Shown here: piece after piece, positions 37,194 through 44,711 of the stretch
Layout: every line of letters starts with the position of its first letter
Numbering within the stretch: position 1 is the first letter of the stretch
Source: Actinomycetota bacterium
GTDB lineage: Bacteria > Actinomycetota > Actinomycetes > Mycobacteriales > Mycobacteriaceae
Assembly: GCA_018268465.1 (NCBI GenBank)
Contig: JAFDWN010000026.1
Location: 98,909 to 162,908, forward strand
Length of the DNA stretch: 64,000 bases
Direction: 5' to 3'
Notes under the pieces: generated by a model
The model's input: only the letters and a program-made list of their open reading frames with translations
The model's database searches: none
What the model was told of the DNA's origin: nothing
Translations under genes and position numbers: made by a program

Positions 37194-38078
37194 TCAGCTG
37201 GCAAGGGCGGCGCGGCGACGCAACACCTCGTGCAGGTGGCGCCGCATCCGCTGGCGATCGGGCTCGACGCCGGTGACGAGTGCGAACGTGTCGGCGGCCT
37301 GCGCGACGAGCATCTGGGCACCGTCAAGGGTGCGGCATCCCAACGCCGTTGCAGCACGAAGTAATTCGGTGTGCACCGGACGGTAGACGATGTCGGCGAC
37401 CCAGTGCCGCGACTGCAGCACCGCGGTGTCGAACGGGGTTCCCGCGAACCCCTCCATGCCGATCGGCGAGGCGTTGACCACACCGGCGGCGCCGGGCACA
37501 TGGGTGGCGGTGTCGGCAGCGGCCACACCGGTGGCGTCGGTGCCGGGATGGGTCCGGCCCACCTGTCGGGCCAGGCCCTGGGCGCGGACCGGGTCGGCAT
37601 CGGCGACGATCAGGCGCTGCGCCCCCGCCGAGGCCAGCGCATGGGCGACGGCCGATCCGGCGCCGCCGGCGCCGCACAGGACGACCGTGTCCAGTGCGGC
37701 CCCGGTCAGCCCACCGCGCAATGCGGTGAGGAATCCGCTGTAGTCGGTGTTGTGGCCGATCAACCGGCCGTCGTCGACGACGACCGTGTTGACCGCACCG
37801 AGCGCCGCCGCGTGCGGATCGAGGTCGTCGAGGCCACCCATGACGGTCTGCTTGCACGGGTGGGTGATGTTGAATCCGGTGAACCCGGCGGTGATCGCTT
37901 CGCGGACGACGGTGGCGGCGTCGGCGGGTGAGCGCCGCAGGGTGTGGATGTCGAGAAGTTCGTACCGGTAACCGGCCAGTCCGAGCGCCCTCGCCTCGGC
38001 CTCGTGCACGACTGGCGACAGCGAGCTGCCGATACCTTCCCCGACGAGCCCGATCCGGTGGGACGTGACCGTCGCCAT
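37194..38078 (-). CDS. Shikimate/quinate dehydrogenase-like enzyme, probably NAD-dependent
   Basis: The 294-residue protein has the AroE fold. It keeps the SxS substrate motif (Ser19, Ser21), the catalytic Lys76 in NITHPCK and Asp112 in HNTD, plus the late Gln in LDGAQMLVAQA. The cofactor loop GAGGAG at 136-141 is followed by Asp160 at the end of the second strand (IVAD) in place of the NRT-type NADP motif, which suggests NAD use and a catabolic direction, as in QsuD-type enzymes. SxS favours shikimate over quinate. It lies next to the MHS transporter gene, so uptake and first oxidation of shikimate or a similar hydroaromatic acid is proposed. Confidence 0.82.
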   Translation of the reverse strand: MATVTSHRIGLVGEGIGSSLSPVVHEAEARALGLAGYRYELLDIHTLRRSPADAATVVREAITAGFTGFNITHPCKQTVMGGLDDLDPHAAALGAVNTVVVDDGRLIGHNTDYSGFLTALRGGLTGAALDTVVLCGAGGAGSAVAHALASAGAQRLIVADADPVRAQGLARQVGRTHPGTDATGVAAADTATHVPGAAGVVNASPIGMEGFAGTPFDTAVLQSRHWVADIVYRPVHTELLRAATALGCRTLDGAQMLVAQAADTFALVTGVEPDRQRMRRHLHEVLRRRAALAS

Positions 38079-38079
38079 G

Positions 38080-39423
38080 TCAGGACGCCTTGCGAGCGAC
38101 CTCGGCCGGACGCAGACCCAACAGCGCCGTTGGCGTGCGGTAGGTCTCGGGGCCGGTGGCGAAGCTGACCGCCGACAAGACCGCGAAGCCCAGGCACATC
38201 CAGGCCACCGGCAGCCAGTTGGTGACGTCGCCGGAAGTCATCGCCTGCGCGATCATCGGGGTGAAACCGGCGACGAGCAGGCCGAGCATGAGGCCGATCG
38301 CCATACCGCTGTAGCGGACCTTCGCCGGGAACTGCTCGGGGAACGAGGCCATGTAGGTGCCGTTGGGTGCCGCGTAGAAACCGCCGATGAGGATGATGCC
38401 GCTGAGGAACACCAGCGCCACGTTGCCGGTGCCGATCGCGTGGAAGTAGACGAACATCATCAGCCCCGCCCCCAGGACGCCCGTGATGAAAACCGGCTTG
38501 CGGCCGATGCGGTCGGCGAGCAGACCGTACAGCGGCTGGGTCAGCACGGCGCCGAAGTTCGCGGCGGCGATGGCCAGTAACATCGTCCCGCGCTCGATCC
38601 CGTTGTGCTGCACGGCGTATGCCAGACCGAAGACGTTGACGATGGTGTTCATCATTGCGAAGGTGGAGCTCAACATGACACGCACCACCGCTGCCACGTG
38701 GTGGCGGAACAGTTCGACGACGGGCACGGAGGCGACCTCATCAGCGGCCTTGACGTCCTCGAACACCTCAGGCTCCTCGAGCTGGCGGCGCAGCCAGAAC
38801 GCCATCACCGTCAGTGCGATGCTGATGAGGAACGGAATGCGCCAGCCCCAGGAGAACAGATCCTCGTCAGGCAGTGTGGCGACCGGAATGAACACCAGGC
38901 TCGACAAGACGATGCCGAACATGATCCCGCTCATGGTGAAGCTGGCGAAGAAGGAACGACGGCGCTCGGGTGCGTGCTCCATGGATAGCGACGCCGACCC
39001 CGGGGACTCGCCGCCGGCGGAGAGCCCTTGCAGCAGGCGCAGCAGCACCAGGATGATCGGCGCCGCGACGCCGATCTGGTCGTAGGTCGGCAGGCAGCCG
39101 ATCAGGAAGGTGGCGACACCCATCAGAGACAGGCAGGCGATGAGGGTGTTGCGCCGGCCGATCTTGTCGCCCAGATGCCCCCAGACGACGGCACCCAGTG
39201 GGCGGGCCACATAGGCGACGCCCAACGTTCCGATCGACAGCAGTGTGGACATCGCCCCGCCGGGGAAGAACACGGTGCCGAACACCAGTGCGGCGGCGGA
39301 CCCGTAGATGAAGAAGTCGTAATACTCCAGCGTGCTGCCGAGGAAGCCCGACACCGCGGCGCGGCGGGCGTTCCGATCACTGCGGCTGCGCTGGCCCGCC
39401 GCAGGTGTGACGGCTGTGCTCAT
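38080..39423 (-). CDS. MHS-family MFS transporter (shikimate-transporter-like)
   Basis: The 447-residue protein has about 12 membrane segments and metabolite:H+ symporter features: EYYDFFIYG at 33-41, [13 protein letters not shown] in the second loop, and RRLQG/GGES-type residues after segment 4 ([17 protein letters not shown] in outline). ShiA, KgtP and ProP belong here. It is the first gene of the seven-gene operon, one base from the shikimate-dehydrogenase-like gene, and follows a LysR gene. It is the probable importer of the operon's substrate. Confidence 0.87.
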   Translation of the reverse strand: MSTAVTPAAGQRSRSDRNARRAAVSGFLGSTLEYYDFFIYGSAAALVFGTVFFPGGAMSTLLSIGTLGVAYVARPLGAVVWGHLGDKIGRRNTLIACLSLMGVATFLIGCLPTYDQIGVAAPIILVLLRLLQGLSAGGESPGSASLSMEHAPERRRSFFASFTMSGIMFGIVLSSLVFIPVATLPDEDLFSWGWRIPFLISIALTVMAFWLRRQLEEPEVFEDVKAADEVASVPVVELFRHHVAAVVRVMLSSTFAMMNTIVNVFGLAYAVQHNGIERGTMLLAIAAANFGAVLTQPLYGLLADRIGRKPVFITGVLGAGLMMFVYFHAIGTGNVALVFLSGIILIGGFYAAPNGTYMASFPEQFPAKVRYSGMAIGLMLGLLVAGFTPMIAQAMTSGDVTNWLPVAWMCLGFAVLSAVSFATGPETYRTPTALLGLRPAEVARKAS

Positions 39424-39504
39424 GGGTTGTCCTTTCGTCGGCGGCTGTGAGGCGCCGCGCCCGATGGACTGAGTGTGACCCCATGCACTTCATTGCGTCC
39501 AACA

Positions 39505-40443
39505 CTAAATACGTCTTGAACTATGTGCAGCAGCGTCTGAGTTGGGCGAGTCCGGCGGCGTGGGCAGCACCTTTTCGCTCAATGCCAGCACCGCGTCACG
39601 CGCGAGCGATCCACGCCGCGGCGACCAGGCGATGCCGTGCAGCATCAGCACGGGTTCACCGGTCAGCGGCACATAGGCCGCTCCGGGTGGGGTCACGTTG
39701 GCCACCCCCTCGGTCATCAGCGCCACACCGACCCCCGCCGCCACGAGCATGAGGATCATGTAGGGGTCGGTGATCTCCTGGACCACGCGCGGGCGGAAAC
39801 CCGCGTCGACACATGCCGCCAGCGTGATCTCCTGCAGTGCCGAGCCGGCCAGGACCGGCGTGGCGATGAAGTCGTCGTCGGCCAGCGCGGCCAGGTCGAT
39901 CGCGGTTTCGCCCGCCAATCGGTGATCGATGGGCAGCACCGCGCCGAACGGTTCACGGGCGATGAGCCGGGTACGCACCGCGGCGGAGTCGACGGGCAGC
40001 CCGACGAACGCGATATCCAGTGCGCCGCTGTCGAGTTGCTGAACGGCGTCGCGGGTCATCACCCGGCCGACGAGACTCAGGTCGATATCGGGGAAACGCT
40101 CCCGCACCGCACGCGTGAGCGGGGGCAGCGACAGGTGGTTGAGGACACCGGTGAAGCCGAGTGTGATGTGCCCGTAGACGGCACCCTCCGAGGCGCGAGT
40201 GGCCTGACGGGCCATGTCGACTTGTTCGAGGACCGCACGGGCGTGCGGGAGAAACGCGTGCCCCGCCGCGGTGAGTGAGACCGAGCGGGTGCTTCGCTCG
40301 AACAGCGAAACACCAAGCTCGCGTTCGAGTTTGCGCACGGTCTGACTCAGCGGCGACTGCGCCATCTGGAGCCTGGTGGCAGCGCGGCCGAAATGCAGTT
40401 CCTCGGCGACTGCGATGAAAGCCTGCACCCAGCGGATCTCCAC
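39505..40443 (-). CDS. LysR-type regulator of the hydroaromatic operon
   Basis: GTG at 40443 gives the typical start (M)EIRWVQAFIAVAEELHFGRAATRLQMAQSPLSQTVRKLE; a TTG 12 bases earlier is less likely. The 312-residue protein has the LysR helix-turn-helix and effector domain. It lies just upstream of, and on the same strand as, the MHS transporter operon and is divergent from the SDR gene at 40544. The 19-base palindrome at 40503-40521 may be its binding site. A LysR protein next to an MHS transporter and AroE-like gene recalls QsuR of Corynebacterium (comparison by layout only). Confidence 0.83.
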   Translation of the reverse strand: MEIRWVQAFIAVAEELHFGRAATRLQMAQSPLSQTVRKLERELGVSLFERSTRSVSLTAAGHAFLPHARAVLEQVDMARQATRASEGAVYGHITLGFTGVLNHLSLPPLTRAVRERFPDIDLSLVGRVMTRDAVQQLDSGALDIAFVGLPVDSAAVRTRLIAREPFGAVLPIDHRLAGETAIDLAALADDDFIATPVLAGSALQEITLAACVDAGFRPRVVQEITDPYMILMLVAAGVGVALMTEGVANVTPPGAAYVPLTGEPVLMLHGIAWSPRRGSLARDAVLALSEKVLPTPPDSPNSDAAAHSSRRI

Positions 40444-40502
40444 GACTACTCCCAACTGTGACCCGTCCCATATAGTGACGACCGTACACAGATCGAGATT
40501 TT

Positions 40503-40521
40503 TATGTGTGATTCACACATA
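40503..40521. promoter_or_regulatory. 19-base palindromic operator before the SDR gene
   Basis: TATGTGTGA-T-TCACACATA is a perfect 9-1-9 palindrome 22 bases before the SDR start and 60 bases before the LysR start. It contains a T-N11-A core, fitting the divergent LysR regulator. Its closeness to the SDR ribosome-binding site (GGAGGAAG) suggests a repressing or autoregulatory site. Confidence 0.6.
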
Positions 40522-40543
40522 GATTCTGTTCGGAGGAAGCTCA

Positions 40544-41233
40544 ATGACCCCCAGCGTCTCCCGCCGCGCCCTGATCACCGGCGGCGCCAGCGGCGTCGGG
40601 AAGGCGAGCGCGCTGCGACTGGCCGCCGATGGCGTCGACGTGGTGACCGCCGACATGGCCGGCGAGGCGGATGAACACGTGGACGTCAGTGATGCGGAAT
40701 CCGTTGCGGCACTGCGTAACAAAGTCGGCGCGGTGGACATCCTGATCAACAGCGCCGGCATAGTCGGCAGGTCGGCGCCACTGGTCGAGCTGGATCCGGC
40801 CGAGTGGCGTCGGGTATTCGCCGTCAACGCCGACGGCACGTTCCTGATGTGTCGCGCCTTCGCCCCGGCCATGGTGGACCGTGGCTGGGGCCGGATCGTC
40901 AACCTCGCGAGTATCGCGGCCAAGGACGGCAACCCGACACAGAGCGCCTATTCGGCGTCGAAGGCCGCCCTCATCGCCATGACCAAATCCCTGGGTAAGG
41001 AACTGGCCACCACGGGTGTGCTCGTCAACGCAGTGGCGCCGGCGGCCGTCAGCAGCCCGATGAATGCCGCCACTGACCCGGCGGTCCTGGCCAGATCGCA
41101 GGCGCTGACCCCGATGGCCCGGATGGGTCGCCCGGAGGAGATCGCAGAACTCGTCGCGTGGCTGTCCTCACCGGCCGTCAGCTACTCCACGGGCGCGGTC
41201 TACGACGCGTCCGGCGGAAGGGCGTCGTACTGA
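40544..41233 (+). CDS. Short-chain dehydrogenase/reductase
   Basis: The 229-residue SDR has the cofactor motif TGGASGVG at 13-20, NSAG in the middle, the catalytic Ser in LASIAAK and Tyr/Lys in YSASK, and the end TGAVYDASGG. It resembles 3-oxoacyl-reductase-like or cyclic-alcohol dehydrogenases. A strong ribosome-binding site GGAGGAAG precedes the ATG. It is divergent from the LysR gene and has the palindrome 40503-40521 in front, so it may be part of the same regulon and act on a related ring compound. Confidence 0.85.
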   Translation: MTPSVSRRALITGGASGVGKASALRLAADGVDVVTADMAGEADEHVDVSDAESVAALRNKVGAVDILINSAGIVGRSAPLVELDPAEWRRVFAVNADGTFLMCRAFAPAMVDRGWGRIVNLASIAAKDGNPTQSAYSASKAALIAMTKSLGKELATTGVLVNAVAPAAVSSPMNAATDPAVLARSQALTPMARMGRPEEIAELVAWLSSPAVSYSTGAVYDASGGRASY

Positions 41234-41275
41234 CATCCTCGACGGTCCTGTAACGGTCACCCGTACCCGAGACAC

Positions 41276-41304
41276 CTCTCCCGGGGAGGTGAATCCCGGG
41301 AGAG
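41276..41304 (+). terminator. Perfect 10-bp hairpin before the anti-sigma/sigma pair
   Basis: CTCTCCCGGG (41276-41285) and CCCGGGAGAG (41295-41304) pair perfectly around 9 bases. It lies between the SDR stop and the zinc-finger gene, directly before AAAGGA and the ATG at 41324. It may terminate the SDR transcript or, if transcribed with the downstream genes, affect their translation. TGTAACG at 41249-41255 resembles an ECF-type -35 element, but no matching -10 was certain. Confidence 0.5.
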
Positions 41305-41323
41305 AAAGGACCACACCCCAGTC

Positions 41324-41617
41324 ATGAATTGGACGAGATTTCGCGTGCGCCGGGCAAAACGGCGACGCTCCGGCGAGGCGCCGCTGCGCTGCCAGGAGAT
41401 GGTGGAACTGATCACCGACTATCTCGAGGGAGCACTCGACAGCGCGATGCGTGCCCGGTTCGAGCAACATCTGCGCGGCTGTCATGGCTGTGCGGCGTAT
41501 CTGCAGGAACTCCAGGTCACCATCCGCGTGGTCGGCGCGCTGCGCGATGAGCACCTGGATCCGGTGTTCCGTGACAGGCTGCTCGCGACGTTCTCCGGCA
41601 CGGGTGGATCATGGTGA
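41324..41617 (+). CDS. Putative zinc-finger anti-sigma factor (ZAS type)
   Basis: The 97-residue soluble protein has a zf-HC2 motif: Cys23, then His49, Cys53 and Cys56 in FEQHLRGCHGC, the HxxxCxxC signature of zinc-binding anti-sigma proteins such as RshA and RsrA. No membrane segment is visible. Its stop region overlaps the downstream ECF sigma-factor gene by 7 bases, so the two are a pair. The order anti-sigma before sigma is the reverse of most such pairs, including sigH-rshA at 46722-47662. A very basic N-terminus (RFRVRRAKRRR) is unusual. Confidence 0.78.
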   Translation: MNWTRFRVRRAKRRRSGEAPLRCQEMVELITDYLEGALDSAMRARFEQHLRGCHGCAAYLQELQVTIRVVGALRDEHLDPVFRDRLLATFSGTGGSW

Positions 41618-42216
41618 CATCCGCGTCGTCCGAGCTCGCCGCGGTCCGCGCCGGCGACGGGGCGGCGTTCGTCAGGCTGGTCAACCAGTACACCCCCGGA
41701 ATGCTTTGTTGCGCACGCGGATTCGTCGACAGCGAGGCAGATGCCGAGGAGGTGGTGCGGCAGACGTGGATATCGGTTCTCGACGGCCTGCACACCGTCG
41801 ACACTGGCGCGCCCGTGCAGGCGTGGCTGTTCGGGGTGTTGATCGGAATCGCCGGCGCGCGCACGGAACAGGGCGACGCCGGCACCGGTCCCACCGTCGA
41901 CCCCGCACGCTTCCACGGACCGGACGCACCCGCCGCCGGCACCTGGAAGGAGCCGCCGCCGGCCTTCCCCGAGCCGCGGGCAGACTCGGTGTCGGGCAGC
42001 GATCTGCGCGGACCGGCGCGGCGCGCCCTGCGGCGGATATCGCGCCAGCAGCGGGTCGTGGTCACCCTCCGCGACATCGTCGGATTCGATGCCGACGAGG
42101 TGTGCCGGCTGCTTGGCCTCACTGCCGACGCGCAGCGGGTGCTGCTGCACCGCGGCCGCGCCGCGATCCGTGCGGCACTGGAGGAGCACCTCAGCCATTC
42201 GGACGTCCAGGGCTGA
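41611..42216 (+). CDS. ECF-type sigma factor with a long inter-domain linker
   Basis: The 201-residue protein has a weak sigma region 2 (about 10-80: FVRLVNQYTPGMLCCARGFVDSEADAEEVVRQTWISVL) and a clearer region 4 (about 140-195: RRISRQQRVVVTLRDIVGFDADEVCRLLGLTADAQRVLLHRGRAAI). Between them lies a Pro/Ala-rich linker of about 50 residues, longer than usual. It starts inside the anti-sigma gene. Targets are unknown. It stands at the junction between the catabolic region and the conserved mycobacterial block. Confidence 0.78.
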   Translation: MVTSASSELAAVRAGDGAAFVRLVNQYTPGMLCCARGFVDSEADAEEVVRQTWISVLDGLHTVDTGAPVQAWLFGVLIGIAGARTEQGDAGTGPTVDPARFHGPDAPAAGTWKEPPPAFPEPRADSVSGSDLRGPARRALRRISRQQRVVVTLRDIVGFDADEVCRLLGLTADAQRVLLHRGRAAIRAALEEHLSHSDVQG

Positions 42217-42274
42217 CGGCTACGGGAGTTCCTCGCGCCGCGCCGCGCCGTCCGGCCGGTGTCAGAATCTGGTG

Positions 42275-43150
42275 GTGTCGCGTCTCACCGCGGCGGGATA
42301 CGCCGACGCACAGGTCGCGCGGGTGCGCGACAAGCCGGCGCAACGCCTGACGCTTCTGCGCGACCTCTACGACCTGCCCATCGACGCCTATCGACGGCAT
42401 CTGCCCTTCCGGCGGGCAGCCTCGGCGTTCATGCAGTGGCAGCTGCGCCGCGGTCTGCTCAACCCGCCGGACGGCCCCCGGCCGGGCAGTCCGTGGTGGC
42501 GCGCGATCAACGAATCGCTGCTGCGCGACACCTGCGAGGCCCGTGCGCTGGCCCTGGGATATCCCGGTGCACCACGCAGTGCGGGCGTGGGCGCCCACCT
42601 CGAATTCATCGCCCACCCGACCGCACGCAACTGGTACCGGGCGCACAACATCACCATCGCCTGCGGCTACCTGGCGAACCATGCCGCGGCCCGCGACGAA
42701 GGACTCGTCGAGCGGTTCTTCCTCAACGTGGTCCTGCTGCGGGTCCTCTTCGCCCATGCGCTGGTGGCCGCGCCCCGGCTCGCGGTGAGCTGGCTCGCCC
42801 CGATCGGCGGGGCATTCGGCGACCCGCGACTGGGTATGACCGGCATCTTCCTGTCGCTGTCGCGCGTGCTGCCCGACCGCTACCCCGTCGGCTCCGATGT
42901 GGCCGTGTACGTTGCCGCCGAACTCCCCTTCGCCCACATGCTCGACGTCGGTGTCATCCTGCCCAGGGCCAGGCAACTCTACGACTGGTCGGCCGGCGAA
43001 CTGGGCGTCCCCGAACTGAGCACCCTGCTCGACGGCGTCACCCCCGCCTATGCCTGGGATCCCGCGGACGCCGCGGTGTGGCAGATGCAGCGGTCGATCC
43101 TGGCGCGCGCGGCGATACGGCTTCTGCCGGTGGCAACGTCGCCCCGTTAG
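42275..43150 (+). CDS. Conserved hypothetical protein
   Basis: The frame gives 291 residues from the GTG at 42275 (a GTG at 42272 is equivalent). I do not recognise a family. The protein has a basic N-terminal half (RVRDKPAQRLTLLRDLYDLPIDAYRRHLPFRRAASAFMQWQLRRG), a moderately hydrophobic stretch around residues 150-190 (NVVLLRVLFAHALVAAP) and no signal peptide. Codon-position GC bias supports that it is coding. It ends 11 bases before the lipid kinase gene, with which it may be cotranscribed. Confidence 0.65.
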   Translation: MSRLTAAGYADAQVARVRDKPAQRLTLLRDLYDLPIDAYRRHLPFRRAASAFMQWQLRRGLLNPPDGPRPGSPWWRAINESLLRDTCEARALALGYPGAPRSAGVGAHLEFIAHPTARNWYRAHNITIACGYLANHAAARDEGLVERFFLNVVLLRVLFAHALVAAPRLAVSWLAPIGGAFGDPRLGMTGIFLSLSRVLPDRYPVGSDVAVYVAAELPFAHMLDVGVILPRARQLYDWSAGELGVPELSTLLDGVTPAYAWDPADAAVWQMQRSILARAAIRLLPVATSPR

Positions 43151-43153
43151 GCT
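43148..43153 (+). promoter_or_regulatory. Possible -10 element for a leaderless lipid-kinase transcript
   Basis: TAGGCT fits TANNNT and ends 8 bases before the GTG at 43162. No ribosome-binding site precedes that GTG, so transcription and translation may start together. It overlaps the stop of the upstream gene. Confidence 0.4.
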
Positions 43154-43161
43154 CATCGCTC

Positions 43162-44115
43162 GTGCGCGCCGTGCTGATCGTCAACCCGAATGCGACATCG
43201 ACCACGCCCGCCGGGCGCGATCTGCTCGCGCACGCACTGGAGAGCCGAGTCGAGCTCACCGTCGAACACACCGACCACCGCGGGCACGCGATCGAGATCG
43301 GACACGCCGCCGCACACGCGGGAGTCGACGTCGTGATCGTGCACGGCGGCGACGGAACGGTGAACGAAGTCGTCAACGGAATCCTGGACGAATGTGGGCC
43401 CACGGCCCCCGCCCCGGCGGTCGGTGTCGTCCCCGGCGGGTCGGCCAACGTCTTCGCGCGGGCGCTCGGCATCAGCCCGGACCCGATCGAGGCGACGAAC
43501 CAGCTCGTCGACCTGCTCGGCGCGTACCGGAACAACCCCCGGTGGCGCCGGATCGGCTTGATGGATTGCGGCGAGCGTTGGGGTGTCTTCACCGCGGGCA
43601 TGGGCGCGGACGGCGAAGTGGTGGCGGCCGTGGAGGCTCAGCGCGCCAAGGGCCGCAAGGTGACGGCGGCCCGCTACATCCGGGTCACGGTTCGCGAACT
43701 ACTGGCCAGCGTCCGCAAGGAGCCGGCGTTGACGGTGCATCTGCCCGACCGCGAACCGGTCTCCGGCGTGCACTTCGCCTTCGTCTCCAACTCCAGCCCC
43801 TGGACGTACGCCAACACCCGCCCGATCTGGACCAACCCCGGCACCACGTTCGAGACGGGCCTGGGGGTCTTTGCCACTACGAGCATGAACGCCTGGGCGA
43901 ACCTGCGCCTGGCCCGGCAGATGTTCGCCAAGAACCCGACCCTGGTCGCCGGACATCTGATTCGTGACGACGACGTGCAATGGGTTCGTGTGACAAGCAC
44001 CACACCGGTGGCATGTCAGATAGACGGGGATTACCTCGGGCGTCGTGAAGCCATGTCGTTCACATCCGTACCCGATGCACTGGGCGTGGTGGCACCGCCC
44101 GCAAAATCCCTTTGA
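43162..44115 (+). CDS. Diacylglycerol-kinase-family lipid kinase
   Basis: The 317-residue protein has the DAGK catalytic domain: VLIVNPNATS at the N-terminus, the nucleotide motif GGDGTVNEVVNG at about 63-74, and VPGGSANVFARALG. The C-terminal beta-sandwich ends in TTPVACQIDGDYLGRREAMSF. Such enzymes phosphorylate diacylglycerol, ceramide or sphingoid-like lipids at the membrane. The gene is conserved just upstream of whiB1 in mycobacteria. The exact lipid substrate is not known from sequence. Confidence 0.85.
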   Translation: MRAVLIVNPNATSTTPAGRDLLAHALESRVELTVEHTDHRGHAIEIGHAAAHAGVDVVIVHGGDGTVNEVVNGILDECGPTAPAPAVGVVPGGSANVFARALGISPDPIEATNQLVDLLGAYRNNPRWRRIGLMDCGERWGVFTAGMGADGEVVAAVEAQRAKGRKVTAARYIRVTVRELLASVRKEPALTVHLPDREPVSGVHFAFVSNSSPWTYANTRPIWTNPGTTFETGLGVFATTSMNAWANLRLARQMFAKNPTLVAGHLIRDDDVQWVRVTSTTPVACQIDGDYLGRREAMSFTSVPDALGVVAPPAKSL

Positions 44116-44361
44116 CCTGCAATAACTGCGTAGAGTTGGGCTAACAAGGGCGCAGGTGGGTTTAGTGTAGTACAAACGTGTGAGGGCTCCGGTAACGGAC
44201 CTTCAAAGTGACATTGCCCACGTGTTAACTGATCGCTATTGACATCTGTTCAGCCTGTGAAAGCATCGGATGCAACAGTGCAGAAACATTTCGTGTGCAC
44301 GCGTTAACAGCCGAAGAAAAGCTCGTGCGCTCTGCTGCGCACATAGTGAGGAGTTAGAACA
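44116..44361 (+). promoter_or_regulatory. whiB1 promoter region with CRP-like site
   Basis: The 246-base gap has no gene. AGTGACATTGCCCACG at 44207-44222 fits the CRP half-site pattern GTGA-N6-cCAC and lies where M. tuberculosis whiB1 has a cAMP-CRP (Rv3676) site. A TTGACA hexamer is at 44239-44244. GGAG occurs at 44352-44355 before the ATG. The long leader is in keeping with the complex control known for whiB1. Confidence 0.5.
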
Positions 44362-44616
44362 ATGGATTGGCGCCACAAGGCAGTGTGTCGCGACGAAGAT
44401 CCGGAACTGTTTTTCCCCGTCGGTAACAGTGGGCCGGCCCTCGCGCAGATCGCCGACGCGAAGCTGGTATGCAACCGTTGCCCGGTGACCGCGGAATGCC
44501 TGAGCTGGGCTCTGGACTCCGGCCAGGACGCCGGCGTCTGGGGCGGTATGAGCGAGGACGAGCGTCGCGCACTCAAGCGCCGCAACGCCCGGACGAAGGC
44601 CCGCACCGGGGTCTGA
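44362..44616 (+). CDS. whiB1: WhiB-family iron-sulfur transcription factor WhiB1
   Basis: The 84-residue protein has the four cluster cysteines of Wbl proteins (Cys9, Cys37, Cys40, Cys46), the GVWGGM turn and the basic C-terminal DNA-binding tail RRALKRRNARTKARTG. WhiB1 holds a 4Fe-4S cluster that reacts with nitric oxide and binds the primary sigma factor SigA; it is essential in M. tuberculosis. Position between the lipid kinase and pdtaS matches the mycobacterial whiB1 locus. A perfect 12-bp terminator hairpin follows. Confidence 0.96.
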   Translation: MDWRHKAVCRDEDPELFFPVGNSGPALAQIADAKLVCNRCPVTAECLSWALDSGQDAGVWGGMSEDERRALKRRNARTKARTGV

Positions 44617-44637
44617 CCGCAGCCCGCTCCGCACGGC

Positions 44638-44664
44638 TACGGCCCCGACGAAGTCGGGGCCGTA
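44638..44664. terminator. Bidirectional terminator hairpin between whiB1 and pdtaS
   Basis: TACGGCCCCGAC (44638-44649) and GTCGGGGCCGTA (44653-44664) pair perfectly around GAA. It lies between the convergent whiB1 and pdtaS genes and can serve both strands. Confidence 0.85.
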
Positions 44665-44711
44665 ACTCTGTGCAGAGCCGCACGCCGGGACTCCCGCCTT
44701 TCGCGCGATCC

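Noticed and set aside
42259-44115. 618-codon frame spanning the hypothetical gene and the lipid kinase
   Set aside because: Only the part from 43162 is the kinase; the earlier part is an out-of-frame shadow of the gene at 42275-43150.
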